A stretch of DNA of 46,992 nucleotides from Paraburkholderia humisilvae (GCF_902859855.1 NZ_CADIKH010000049.1:1-46992), one strand, 5' to 3'; positions 26,272 through 34,972 are shown, counted from the first letter of the stretch. Made by a program: numbers and translations. Notes: generated from the sequence alone by a model not told the origin.

Positions 26272-26871
26272 ATGGCTGAACGTCACGAGCATCCGGAACA
26301 ACACGCAGCACTCACCGAAACCCGCTTGTCCAGCAAGAAGGTGTATCAGGGGCCGTTTATGACGGTCAACTGCGACACTGTGCGTTTGCCCGACGGCAAG
26401 GAAGCAACGCGCGAATACGTCGTGCATTCCGGCGCGGTGATGGTGATTCCACTGTTCGATGATGGCCGCGTGCTGATGGAGCGGCAGTATCGGTACGCGA
26501 CCGGCAAGGTGATGATCGAATATCCAGCGGGCAAGCTCGACCCGGACGAGGACGAACTGACTTGCGCGAAGCGTGAGCTGGAAGAGGAAACGGGGTATAC
26601 CGCGCGCGAATATATCTATTTGACGCGCATCCATCCGATTATTTCGTACTCGACCGAGTTTATCGATATTTATCTCGCACGCGGCTTGACCGCCGGCGAG
26701 CCGAAGCTCGACGACGGGGAATTCATCGAGACTTTCATCGCGACGGTGCCGGAAGTGTCCGAATGGGTGCGCACGGGCGAACTCAGCGACGTGAAGACGA
26801 TTATCGGTACGTTCTGGCTGGAGAAATTCTTGTCCGGCGCATGGCCCATTCCGGCGCCGGTCGAAGTCTGA
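26272..26871 (+). CDS. Nudix hydrolase, ADP-ribose pyrophosphatase-like
   Basis: The 199-residue protein contains an intact Nudix box at residues 87-109: Gly87-x5-Glu93-x7-REL-x-EE-x-GY. The catalytic glutamates are in RELEEE. The region before it (MVIPLFDDGRVLMERQYRY) is typical of ADP-ribose pyrophosphatases (NudF group), which split ADP-ribose to AMP and ribose 5-phosphate. ATG 26272 has AGAGG upstream. It follows the nuo operon by 42 bases and may be the last co-transcribed gene. Other nucleoside diphosphate substrates are possible. Confidence 0.88.
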   Translation: MAERHEHPEQHAALTETRLSSKKVYQGPFMTVNCDTVRLPDGKEATREYVVHSGAVMVIPLFDDGRVLMERQYRYATGKVMIEYPAGKLDPDEDELTCAKRELEEETGYTAREYIYLTRIHPIISYSTEFIDIYLARGLTAGEPKLDDGEFIETFIATVPEVSEWVRTGELSDVKTIIGTFWLEKFLSGAWPIPAPVEV

Positions 26872-27065
26872 GCGTCTGGCGCGACGGGTCTGCACACGAC
26901 CTGAATAAAGAAAAGCGCGACCCCGCTTTCGGCTCGGGAGTACCATTGCGCTGCGCGATAGCATCCCCATATACAGGGGTGGTGCGGCGATTCGATCAAC
27001 CGGCGGTATTCAGTCGTTCGCTGCGATCGCGGCCACGCCGGCCAACACCGGTGAACGGTCTTTGC

Positions 27066-27077
27066 GAACGATCGTTC
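27066..27077. promoter_or_regulatory. Palindromic operator candidate upstream of the DUF1178/acyl-CoA dehydrogenase unit
   Basis: GAACGATCGTTC is a perfect 12-bp palindrome ending 47 bases before the DUF1178 start and just upstream of a possible -10 box TAAACT (27097-27102). It shares the core ACGATCGT with the palindrome at 36603-36614. A TetR-type repressor site is inferred. Confidence 0.5.
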
Positions 27078-27124
27078 ATAAACCACCTTTTTGCGCTAAA
27101 CTCGTACGCAAGCCCTGATTCCAC

Positions 27125-27565
27125 ATGAAGGTCCTCGATTTACAGTGTCCTCACGGCCATCGGTTCGAAGGCTGGTTTGCTTCTGCCGATGATTTCGAAT
27201 CGCAGGCGAAGAGGCAGCTTGTCGAATGCCCGATTTGCGGTGCGAAGGAAGTGAGCCGGTTGCCCTCTGCGCCGCGCCTGAATCTGTCTGGCGTGAGCGA
27301 CGCGCCCTCGTCCTCCGGAGCGAGCGCATCGCAGGCGCGTGAATGGCAGGCGCGTGCGATGCAGGCGTTGCGCGAGGTGCTGGAAAAGACTGAGAACGTG
27401 GGCGACCGCTTCGCCGAGGAAGCACGGCGCATTCACTATAACGAGGCGCCTGCACGCAACATTCGCGGTGTGACCACACCCGAAGATGCGAAAGCTCTGG
27501 TCGAAGAAGGCATCGACGTGATGCCGCTGCCGATTCCCGCCGCGCTGAAAGAGCCGCTGCAATAA
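27125..27565 (+). CDS. DUF1178 zinc-ribbon protein
   Basis: The 146-residue protein starts MKVLDLQCPHGHRFEGWF and has CPICG at 35-39. Cys8, His10 or His12, Cys35 and Cys38 could bind one zinc ion. The N-terminal half matches the DUF1178 family of proteobacteria; the rest is soluble and helical (VLEKTENVGDRFAEEAR). The function is unknown. It lies 57 bases upstream of the first acyl-CoA dehydrogenase on the same strand, so it may share the operator and promoter around 27066-27102. No strong ribosome binding site is visible. Confidence 0.85.
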   Translation: MKVLDLQCPHGHRFEGWFASADDFESQAKRQLVECPICGAKEVSRLPSAPRLNLSGVSDAPSSSGASASQAREWQARAMQALREVLEKTENVGDRFAEEARRIHYNEAPARNIRGVTTPEDAKALVEEGIDVMPLPIPAALKEPLQ

Positions 27566-27622
27566 CCTGCGCGGCGTCCCGGCGGCTGGTGGTGAAACGG
27601 CCGCGGCAGGGAGAGTCCGCGC

Positions 27623-28819
27623 ATGGATCTGAACTACACGCCCGCCGATGACGCGTTTCGCGCCGACACTCGCGCGTGGCTCGAATCGAATCTGCCGCAC
27701 GCACTGCGCGACAAGGTTCTCCAACACAAACGTCTGAATCGCGACGACTACGCGAGCTGGCACAAGCTGCTGGGCGAGCGCGGCTGGTCCGCGTCCGCGT
27801 GGCCGGTCGAATACGGCGGCCCGGGATGGAGCGCGACGCAGCGCCATATCTGGGACGACGAATGCGCGCGCATCGGCGCACCGATGGTGCTGCCGTTCGG
27901 CGTATCGATGGTTGCACCCGTGCTGATGAAGTACGGCAGCGACGCGCAGAAGCAGCACTATCTGCCGCGCATTCTCGACGGCACCGACTGGTGGTGCCAA
28001 GGCTACTCGGAACCCGGTGCGGGCTCCGACCTTGCGTCGCTGCGCACACGCGCCGAGCGCAACGGCGACCACTATCTCGTGAACGGCCAGAAAACCTGGA
28101 CCACGCTCGGCCAGCACGCGGACATGATGTTCTGTCTCGTGCGCACCGATGGCGACGCAAAGAAGCAGGAAGGCATTTCGTTCCTGCTGATCGACATGAA
28201 GACGCCAGGCATCACGGTGCGGCCGATCATCACGCTCGACGAAGAGCACGAAGTCAACGAAGTGTTTTTCGACGATGTCAAAGTGCCGCTCGAGAATCTC
28301 GTCGGCGACGAGCATCGCGGGTGGACCTACGCAAAGTATCTGCTTGGCCATGAGCGTACCGGCATTGCGCGCGTCGCGGGTTCGAAGCGCGAGATGGTGT
28401 TTCTGAAGCGGCTTGCGCTTACGCAGAAAAAGAATGGCAAGCCGTTGCTGCACGACCCGGTGTTTGCCGCGAAGGTGGCCAGCCTCGAGATCGATCTGAT
28501 CGCGCTCGAAGTGACGGTGCTGCGCGTTGTCGCGAATGAAGCGCAGGGACGCGGGCCGGGGCCGGAGGCGTCGCTGCTCAAAATCAAGGGCACCGAAATC
28601 CAGCAGGGTCTGACCGAGTTGATGTTCGAAGCGATCGGTCCGCTCGCCGCGCCGTTCGATGTGCCTTTCCTCGAAAACGAGCGTGCGCATAGTGTCGCGG
28701 GTGACGACGACGCGGCGCCGCTTGCCGCGTACTACTTCAACTACCGCAAGACGTCGATTTATGGCGGCTCGAACGAAATCCAGAAGAACATCATCGCGCA
28801 GATGATGCTCGGACTGTGA
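27623..28819 (+). CDS. Acyl-CoA dehydrogenase
   Basis: The 398-residue flavoprotein oxidises acyl-CoA to 2-enoyl-CoA using FAD and electron-transfer flavoprotein. The order is typical: N-terminal helical domain, WWCQGYSEPGAGSDLASLRT (flavin-contacting, near residue 130), beta domain, and C-terminal helical domain ending with YGGSNEIQKNIIAQ. ATG 27623 has GGGAGAG upstream. A second acyl-CoA dehydrogenase gene follows after 10 bases, a pairing seen in heteromeric enzymes for bulky acyl-CoAs. The exact substrate cannot be told. Confidence 0.9.
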   Translation: MDLNYTPADDAFRADTRAWLESNLPHALRDKVLQHKRLNRDDYASWHKLLGERGWSASAWPVEYGGPGWSATQRHIWDDECARIGAPMVLPFGVSMVAPVLMKYGSDAQKQHYLPRILDGTDWWCQGYSEPGAGSDLASLRTRAERNGDHYLVNGQKTWTTLGQHADMMFCLVRTDGDAKKQEGISFLLIDMKTPGITVRPIITLDEEHEVNEVFFDDVKVPLENLVGDEHRGWTYAKYLLGHERTGIARVAGSKREMVFLKRLALTQKKNGKPLLHDPVFAAKVASLEIDLIALEVTVLRVVANEAQGRGPGPEASLLKIKGTEIQQGLTELMFEAIGPLAAPFDVPFLENERAHSVAGDDDAAPLAAYYFNYRKTSIYGGSNEIQKNIIAQMMLGL

Positions 28820-28829
28820 GGAGCAGCGC

Positions 28830-29982
28830 ATGGACTTCACGTTCAACGATGAACAGCAGCAACTGGCCGACGCGCTGCGCCGCTATCTGGACAAGCAATA
28901 CGGCTTCGATGCGCGCAGCGCGGTGATTCGTTCGGAGGCGGGCGTATCGGACGCGCATTGGTCCGCATTCGCCGAGCTTGGCCTGACTGCGTTGCCGGTG
29001 CCTGAAGCGCACGGCGGGTTTAGCGGCAGTGCGGTCGATATGCTGGTCGTGATGCAGGAACTGGGGCGCGCGCTTGTCATTGAGCCGTATTGGGCGACTG
29101 CGGTGAGTGTCGAGGCACTGCGGGCTGGCGGGAAGCGGGCAGGGTGACGATGCCGCGCTGCTCGAACGCGTCGCACGGGGCGAACTCAAACTCGCCGTCG
29201 CGTTTCATGAGCCGGGCGCGCGCTACGACCTGTTCGCGGTCGACACGATCGCCGTGCAGCAGGGCGATCGCTATTTGCTCGACGGCACGAAATCGGTTGT
29301 GCAACACGGCGCACAGGCTGACCATTGGATCGTGCCGGCCCGCTTGCAAAGTGCAATGAGCGGCGAAATGAGCGGCGAAATCGCGTTATTCGTCGTGGCG
29401 CGCAACGCAGCCGGCGCCGACGTCACCGACTATCGGACTATCGATGGCCAGCGCGCCGCGACATTGAAGTTCACGCAGACGCCCGCGCGCCGGCTGACCG
29501 GCGTGCAGGCCGGCGCGGCCGCCTTCGAGCAGATCGCGGACTATGGAACCGTGTTGCTGTGCGCGGAGGCGCTCGGCGCACTCGATGCGTTGAACCATGC
29601 GACGGTCGAATACACGAAAACGCGTCAGCAGTTTGGCGTGCCGATCGCGCGTTTTCAGGCACTGCAGCATCGGATGGTCGATATGATGATTCACGCCGAA
29701 CAGGCGCGCTCGCTGACGTATCTGGCGGCGGTTCGCTACGCAAGCGCCGACGCGGATGAGCGGCGCCGCGCGGTGTCCGCCGCGAAGGCGCGCGTCGGCC
29801 AGGCGGCCCGCTTCGTCGGCCAGCAGGCTATTCAGCTCCATGGCGGTATGGGGATGACGAACGAAGTGGCGGCGGCGCACCTGTTCAAGCGTTTGTCGAT
29901 CATCGAAACGACGCTTGGCGATGTCGATCATCATCTTGGGCGCTTTGCCGCGTTGCCGGGTTTCGCGGCGGTCGACGCGTGA
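28830..29982 (+). pseudogene. Acyl-CoA dehydrogenase, frameshifted
   Basis: Two frames together encode one acyl-CoA dehydrogenase of about 383 residues. The first frame runs from ATG 28830 (MDFTFNDEQQQLADALRRYL) and stops at 29147. The second frame picks up around 29125 and ends at 29982 with FVGQQAIQLHGGMGMTNE and the C-terminal helices. One extra G in the GGG at 29122-29124 explains the break: removing it joins VEALR to LAGSGQGDD in frame. It may be a true recent mutation or an assembly error; the downstream part shows no other decay. It would partner the enzyme encoded 10 bases upstream. Confidence 0.85.
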
Positions 29983-30015
29983 ACCTGCCCGCTACTTCAC
30001 ACACAGGGGACAAAT

Positions 30016-30498
30016 ATGGGTTTGAGCTACGAAGACTTCGAGGTCGGCAAGACGTACGAAATCGGCGAGCACACGTTTACGCGTGACGAAATCATTGCAT
30101 TCGCGACGCAGTTCGATCCGCAGCCGTTCCATATCGACGACGCGGCGGCGGCCGGCTCGCCGTTCGGTGGTCTGATCGCGAGCGGCTGGCATACCTGCTC
30201 GGTGATGATGGGCCTGCTGGTGCGCAACACTTTCGCCGGCTCGACGGCGATGGGATCGCCGGGTATCGACGATATCCGCTGGCTGAAGCCGGTGCGCGTG
30301 GGCGACACGATCCGCATGGCGACGACGGTGCTGGACAAGCGCGTCTCGGCGAGCAAGCCGGATCGCGGGATCGTGTCGACGCAATGGGACGGCATCAATC
30401 AGCATGGCGAGACGGTGATCACCGTGCGGTCGAAAGGCATTTTCGGTTTGCGTCATTCAGAAACTACGCCGGGCACTGCGCGCGGAGCGAGCGCATGA
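30016..30498 (+). CDS. MaoC-family (R)-specific enoyl-CoA hydratase-like protein
   Basis: The 160-residue single hot-dog protein has the hydratase 2 pattern FDPQPFHID with catalytic Asp34 and His39, and GLIASGWHTCSVMM after it. Such enzymes add water to 2-enoyl-CoA to give (R)-3-hydroxyacyl-CoA. It follows the broken dehydrogenase by 33 bases, and its stop overlaps the start of the next MaoC gene (ATGA). The pair may form a heterodimer or two homodimers with different substrates. Confidence 0.87.
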   Translation: MGLSYEDFEVGKTYEIGEHTFTRDEIIAFATQFDPQPFHIDDAAAAGSPFGGLIASGWHTCSVMMGLLVRNTFAGSTAMGSPGIDDIRWLKPVRVGDTIRMATTVLDKRVSASKPDRGIVSTQWDGINQHGETVITVRSKGIFGLRHSETTPGTARGASA

Positions 30499-30968
30499 CG
30501 CCTGAAGTGGATCTCACCCGCATCGACAGCGCCGACGGCGTGCGTGCGCTGATCGGCGGCGCGCCGCGCGTGAGCCCGTGGGTCGAGATCGATCAGGCGA
30601 GCGTCGATCGCTTTGCCGAAGCGACAGGTGACCATCAGTGGATTCACGTCGATGCGCAGCGCGCGCAACGCGAATCGCCGTTCGGCGGTCCGATTGCGCA
30701 TGGCTTTCTGACGCTGTCGCTGATCCCGGCATTGCTCGAGCGCACCATGCGGTTTGCACAGCGGCTCGGCGTCAACTACGGGCTCAATCGGGTGCGTTTC
30801 ATCGCGCCACTACCGGTTGGCTCACGGGTGCGGGCAAGCTTCATCGTGGCGAGCGCGACTGATGTCGACGACGGTGGCGTGCAAGTCGTCTGGCGTGTGA
30901 CGCTCGAACGCCAGGACAGCGAGCGGCCGGTATGTATCGCGGAATTCATCACGCGGCACTTTTTCTAG
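30495..30968 (+). CDS. MaoC-family enoyl-CoA hydratase-like protein
   Basis: The 157-residue second MaoC protein has ATGDHQWIHVD with candidate catalytic Asp46 and His51, then GGPIAHGFLTLSLIPAL. This subtype often starts with a helix and carries GDHQWIH, as here. The start ATG 30495 overlaps the previous stop. Its stop TAG (30966-30968) interlocks with the stop of the convergent acyl-CoA dehydrogenase at 30965, so the two genes share the bases CTAG. Confidence 0.87.
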   Translation: MTPEVDLTRIDSADGVRALIGGAPRVSPWVEIDQASVDRFAEATGDHQWIHVDAQRAQRESPFGGPIAHGFLTLSLIPALLERTMRFAQRLGVNYGLNRVRFIAPLPVGSRVRASFIVASATDVDDGGVQVVWRVTLERQDSERPVCIAEFITRHFF

Positions 30969-32224
30969 CGCGATTCATTGCGGTCCGGTGCTTCAGGCGC
31001 CGGGCTCGCGTGCGCATACTTCGCCAGTTCGAGCTTGGCGATGGCATTGCGGTGCACCTCGTCCGGTCCATCCGCGAAGCGCAGCGTGCGGGCCGAGGTA
31101 TACGCGTATGCGAGCGGGAAGTCATCGCTCATACCGGCGGCGCCGTGCGCCTGGATCGCCCAGTCGATCACCTGGCATGCGATGTTCGGCGCCACCACCT
31201 TGATCATCGCAATCTCGCCGCGCGCCCCTTTGTTGCCGACGGTGTCCATCATGTAGGCGGTTTTCAGCGTCAGTAACCTTGCCTGTTCGATCATGCAGCG
31301 TGCTTCGGCAATACGCTCCTGCGTTACCGTCTGCGCGGCGATCGGCTTGCCGAACGCGACGCGCTGCAGCACGCGTTTGGACATCAGTTCGAGTGCGCGC
31401 TCGGCGAGACCGATCAGCCGCATGCAGTGGTGAATGCGGCCAGGGCCGAGACGGCCTTGCGCGATTTCGAAGCCGCGTCCTTCTCCCAGCAGAAGATTCG
31501 ACGCCGGCACGCGTACGTTGTCGAGCGTGATATCCATATGGCCATGCGGCGCATCGTCATATCCGAACACCGTGAGCGGTCGATGCACGGTAATGCCGGT
31601 CGCGTCCGCGGGCACCAGGATCATCGACTGCTGCTGATGGCGCGGCGCGTCGGGGTCGGTTTTGCCCATCACGATATAGAGCTTGCAGCGTGGGTCGCCC
31701 GCCCCTGATGACCACCACTTGTGGCCGTCGATCACGTAGCTGTCGCCATCCCGCGTGATGCGCGTTTGAATATTCGTCGCATCCGACGACGCGACCTCCG
31801 GCTCCGTCATCAGAAACGCCGAACGGATCTGACCTTGCAGCAGCGGCTCGAGCCACTCGCGTTTGTGCGCTTCGCTGCCGTAGCGCTCGAGCGTTTCCAT
31901 ATTGCCGGTGTCCGGCGCGTTGCAATTGAATACCTCGGGCGCCCACGGCACGCGGCCCATGATCTCGCACAGCGGTGCATATTCGAGGTTGGTCAGTCCC
32001 GCGCCGCGCTGCGAATCGGGCAGAAACAGATTCCACAGGCCGGCGTCGCGGGCACGCTGTTTCAGCGTTTCGACCCACTCGGTCGGCAGCCATGCATTGC
32101 CGTTCTGCCGGTTTTGCGCGATCTCGGCGGCGAATGCCTGCTCGTTCGGGTAGACATGCTCGTCGAAGAATGCAAGCAGTCTTTCGCGCAGTGCCTCTAC
32201 TTTCGGGGTGTAATCGAAATTCAT
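30965..32224 (-). CDS. Acyl-CoA dehydrogenase, ACAD10/11-like
   Basis: The 419-residue dehydrogenase starts MNFDYTPKVEAL at 32224 with GAGGG upstream; a longer start at 32254 lacks support. FLMTEPEVASSDATNIQTRI is the flavin-contact region. The C-terminus reads FADGPDEVHRNAIAK, an arrangement I associate with the dehydrogenase half of eukaryotic ACAD10/ACAD11 and their bacterial relatives. Its operon neighbour, 68 bases upstream in transcription order, is an APH-type kinase, the other half of ACAD11. It probably acts on hydroxyacyl-CoA or phospho-hydroxyacyl-CoA; this is inferred from context. Confidence 0.88.
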   Translation of the reverse strand: MNFDYTPKVEALRERLLAFFDEHVYPNEQAFAAEIAQNRQNGNAWLPTEWVETLKQRARDAGLWNLFLPDSQRGAGLTNLEYAPLCEIMGRVPWAPEVFNCNAPDTGNMETLERYGSEAHKREWLEPLLQGQIRSAFLMTEPEVASSDATNIQTRITRDGDSYVIDGHKWWSSGAGDPRCKLYIVMGKTDPDAPRHQQQSMILVPADATGITVHRPLTVFGYDDAPHGHMDITLDNVRVPASNLLLGEGRGFEIAQGRLGPGRIHHCMRLIGLAERALELMSKRVLQRVAFGKPIAAQTVTQERIAEARCMIEQARLLTLKTAYMMDTVGNKGARGEIAMIKVVAPNIACQVIDWAIQAHGAAGMSDDFPLAYAYTSARTLRFADGPDEVHRNAIAKLELAKYAHASPAPEAPDRNESR

Positions 32225-32292
32225 TTTTTGCCCTCGTGGATGGGTCGAAATCAATGCGGTCGGCGCACCTGCAACGCCCCTTCAACGCCACA

Positions 32293-33411
32293 TCAGCGCA
32301 CCTTTTGCGCGTAGCGCCATGCAAGCTCCGCCATCGGCCGCGCGCGGCGGCCTGCGTCGAGCGCCTGGGCGCTGGCCGCGGTACCGTCGACGACTCGTTT
32401 CATGATGCCTTGCAGAATCGCTGCGATCCGAAACATGTTGTACGCGAGATAGAAGTTCCAGTCGCCGCGAATCTCGTCACCGGTGCGTGCGCAATAGCGT
32501 TCGACATAGCGCGCTTCATCGGGGATCCCGAGCGCGGGCCAGTCAAGGCCCGCAATGCCGCGAAACTGCGCCGGATCGACATGCCAGGCCATGCAGTGAT
32601 ACGCGAAATCGGCAAGCGGGTCACCCAGCGTCGACAGTTCCCAGTCGAGTACGGCTAGCACACGCGGTTCCCGCGGATGAAAAATCAGGTTGTCGAGTCG
32701 ATAGTCGCCATGCACGATCGACACGCGCGCCGCGCTGTCGTGCGGATCTTGCGGAATATGCCGGGGCAGCCATTCGATCAGCCGCTGCATCGCGTCGATC
32801 GGTTCGGTCTCGGACGCCTGGTATTGCCGGCTCCAGCGGTTGATCTGTCGCGCGAAGTAGTTGCCGGATTTGCCGTAGTCGGCGAGTCCGATGGTTGACG
32901 GGTCGACGGTGTGCAATGCGGCGATCACGCGGTTCATCTCGTCGTAGATCGCCGCGCGTTCGTCGCGGGTCATGTCCGGTAGCGACTGATCCCAAAGCAC
33001 GCGGCCCGCGACGAACTCCATTACGTAAAACGCGCGGCCGATCACGCTTTCGTCCTCGCATAACGCAAGCATTCGCGCGACCGGCACGCCGGTGTCGCGC
33101 AACGCGTGCATCACGCGGTATTCGCGCTCGATGGCGTGCGCGGACGGCAACAGCCTCGCGGCAGGGCCGGGTTTCGCGCGCATCACATACGCGCGCGATG
33201 GCGTGATCAGCTTGAACGTCGGGTTCGACTGGCCGCCCGCGAACTGCTCGAGCGTGAGCGGACCGGCAAAGCCTTCCACGTGCGCCGCTAGCCATGCGGC
33301 GAGCGCGTCGGGATCGACGCGTTGCTGGTCCGTTACCGGCCGCGTGCCGACAAAGACCGAATAGTCGGCTCGGCCGGCCGCTGCGTGTGACGGGGGCGTC
33401 GGTTGCGGCAT
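32293..33411 (-). CDS. APH-family phosphotransferase, ACAD10/11 kinase-like
   Basis: The 372-residue protein has the aminoglycoside phosphotransferase/choline kinase fold. FAGGQSNPTFKLIT is the nucleotide loop, MRAKPG has the likely ATP-binding Lys80, HGDYRLDN (234-241) holds the catalytic Asp, and LDWELSTLGDP (255-265) the metal-binding Asp. AKGG is not present, and no resistance role is suggested. The family phosphorylates 4-hydroxyacyl-CoA in bacterial levulinate catabolism (LvaA) and in mammalian ACAD10/11. AAGGAGGAG precedes ATG 33411. It is encoded immediately before the ACAD10/11-like dehydrogenase. Confidence 0.88.
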   Translation of the reverse strand: MPQPTPPSHAAAGRADYSVFVGTRPVTDQQRVDPDALAAWLAAHVEGFAGPLTLEQFAGGQSNPTFKLITPSRAYVMRAKPGPAARLLPSAHAIEREYRVMHALRDTGVPVARMLALCEDESVIGRAFYVMEFVAGRVLWDQSLPDMTRDERAAIYDEMNRVIAALHTVDPSTIGLADYGKSGNYFARQINRWSRQYQASETEPIDAMQRLIEWLPRHIPQDPHDSAARVSIVHGDYRLDNLIFHPREPRVLAVLDWELSTLGDPLADFAYHCMAWHVDPAQFRGIAGLDWPALGIPDEARYVERYCARTGDEIRGDWNFYLAYNMFRIAAILQGIMKRVVDGTAASAQALDAGRRARPMAELAWRYAQKVR

Positions 33412-33445
33412 GGTCTCCTCCTTGCCTGGTGTCGCATTGAAGGGG

Positions 33446-34162
33446 CTAACTGCGCTTGTATTGAGTAAATTGCGCGTACAGCATTTCCATCGTCGTATTG
33501 CGGGTGTCGCGGTGCAGCGGCGACGGCGGCGAGTGATTGATCAGGCGCAGCACCCAGTCGCGCGGTGCGGCGCCGACATCGAGTGCGTTGATGCAGCCGG
33601 TTGTCTGCGCGATATGGCCGTAGAACGTGCGGCCTCCCGCGGACAGCGCGTGCGACAGGATCGCGCGGTTCACGCCGCCGTGCAGCACGAGCAGCACACA
33701 GTCCCATGACGGGTCGTCGCGCAGCGCGGCAAGCGCAGGTAGCGTGCGGTCGAAGAGCGAGCCGATCGTTTCGCCACCGAGAAAACGCGTGTCTTCCGGC
33801 ACGATCCCATCGAAGACGCCGAGAAAGGCGGCTTCGAGATCGGCGTCCGGAATGCTGCCGAGTTTGCCGCCGCGAATTTCGAGCCATGCAGGTTCGATCT
33901 CGATGTCGATCTGCTGGCCGGTTTCGTCGAGCACGCGCTGCGCAGTCTCGACGGTGCGGGGCAAGCCGCTTGCGATCACGCGGTCGAAGCGGATTTGCTG
34001 CTCGGCAAACGCGTGGCCTGCGGCGCGTGCCTGTGCGCCGCCGTTTGCGTTGAGTGGGACCGCATCCGGGTCGATCATGCGGCCCGAGGCGTCGAAGTAG
34101 GTGACGTCGCCATGGCGCATCAGGTAGATGCGGCGGCGCTTCGGTAATTGATATTGCGGCAT
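33446..34162 (-). CDS. Histidine phosphatase family protein
   Basis: The 238-residue protein starts MPQYQLPKRRRIYLMRHGDV; Arg16-His17-Gly18 is the catalytic RHG motif with the phosphate-accepting histidine. ASGLPRTVETAQRVL carries the second conserved Arg, and CVLLVLHGGVNRAIL the late histidine. Substrates of this family range from sugar phosphates to phosphoproteins. Its place between the enoyl-CoA hydratase (gap 10) and the kinase (gap 34) suggests that a phosphorylated intermediate of this pathway is its substrate, which is inference. The start at 34162 leaves a short gap to the preceding gene. Confidence 0.88.
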   Translation of the reverse strand: MPQYQLPKRRRIYLMRHGDVTYFDASGRMIDPDAVPLNANGGAQARAAGHAFAEQQIRFDRVIASGLPRTVETAQRVLDETGQQIDIEIEPAWLEIRGGKLGSIPDADLEAAFLGVFDGIVPEDTRFLGGETIGSLFDRTLPALAALRDDPSWDCVLLVLHGGVNRAILSHALSAGGRTFYGHIAQTTGCINALDVGAAPRDWVLRLINHSPPSPLHRDTRNTTMEMLYAQFTQYKRS

Positions 34163-34172
34163 CGTGGGTGCC

Positions 34173-34961
34173 TCACTTGTAGACCGGTGCGCGCTTGTCG
34201 AGGAACGCGCTGATGCCTTCGAGCGCATCGCGGTGATGCAGCGCCGCGACAAAGCTGTCGCGTTCCGCGGCGAGATGCGCGTCGAGCGGTTGCGCACCGG
34301 CGGCGCCAATGAGTGTTTTGATTCGCGTGGTCGCATGCGGCGACAGCGTGCTGAGGTCATCAGCCCATGCGAGCGCCGCATCGCGCACCGCACCCGGCTT
34401 CGCGAGCCGGTTCACGACGCCCAGTTCATAAAGACGCGCCGCGCCGATCGGCTTGCCTTCGAGCAGCACTTCGGTCGCAAGCTGGCGCGGCAGCGCGCGC
34501 GTCAGAAACCACGAACCGCCGCCATCGGGCGTGAGGCCGACGCGCGCATACGACATCACGAACTTCGCATCGTCGGCGGCGACGATCAGGTCGCACGCGA
34601 GCGCAAGCGAGAAGCCGGCGCCGGCCGCCGCGCCTTCGACTGCGGCAATCACCGGCTTGGTCGACGCCTGCAGCGCGCCGATCCATTCGCCGAGCAGATC
34701 GATGCTTTGTGCCTGCACCGACGGATCCTTCGCGCGATTTTCCAGCAGCCGGTTCAGGTTGCCGCCCGCGCAGAAGAACTGATCGGCGCCGGTTAGCACG
34801 ATCGCGCGTACCGACGTGTCGCGTTCGGCGGTTTCGAGTGCTTCAATGCCGGCCGCGTACATGTCCGGATGCAGCGCGTTGCGTGCGCCAGGGTTCGATA
34901 GCGTGAGCACGAGCGTCGCTTCGCTGTCGGCAGGGCGCGCGGCGAGCAGTTCGGCAGTCAT
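34173..34961 (-). CDS. Enoyl-CoA hydratase/isomerase (PaaG-like)
   Basis: The 262-residue crotonase-fold protein has NPGARNALHPDMY and FCAGGNLNRLLENR, which build the oxyanion hole, and AGAGFSLALACDLIVA. The classical catalytic Glu in the PE-x-x-x-G-x-x-P segment is absent; instead the sequence is SYARVGLTPDGGG with an Asp, as in PaaG-type isomerases. It may therefore isomerise or hydrate unusual enoyl-CoAs. The start at 34961 has AGGA upstream. It follows the 3-hydroxyacyl-CoA dehydrogenase by 11 bases. Confidence 0.88.
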   Translation of the reverse strand: MTAELLAARPADSEATLVLTLSNPGARNALHPDMYAAGIEALETAERDTSVRAIVLTGADQFFCAGGNLNRLLENRAKDPSVQAQSIDLLGEWIGALQASTKPVIAAVEGAAAGAGFSLALACDLIVAADDAKFVMSYARVGLTPDGGGSWFLTRALPRQLATEVLLEGKPIGAARLYELGVVNRLAKPGAVRDAALAWADDLSTLSPHATTRIKTLIGAAGAQPLDAHLAAERDSFVAALHHRDALEGISAFLDKRAPVYK

Positions 34962-34972
34962 GGTGAGGGTTC

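Noticed and set aside
27140..28846. A 568-codon open frame on the minus strand across the DUF1178 and acyl-CoA dehydrogenase genes
   Set aside because: It crosses two well-supported plus-strand genes and their gap, and the product has no recognisable family.
28830..29982. Programmed frameshifting in the second acyl-CoA dehydrogenase
   Set aside because: There is no slippery heptamer with a downstream stem-loop typical of programmed shifts; a single extra G in a GGG is simpler.
32293..33411. Aminoglycoside resistance gene
   Set aside because: The fold is shared with resistance kinases, but the operon of acyl-CoA enzymes and the partner dehydrogenase point to metabolism.
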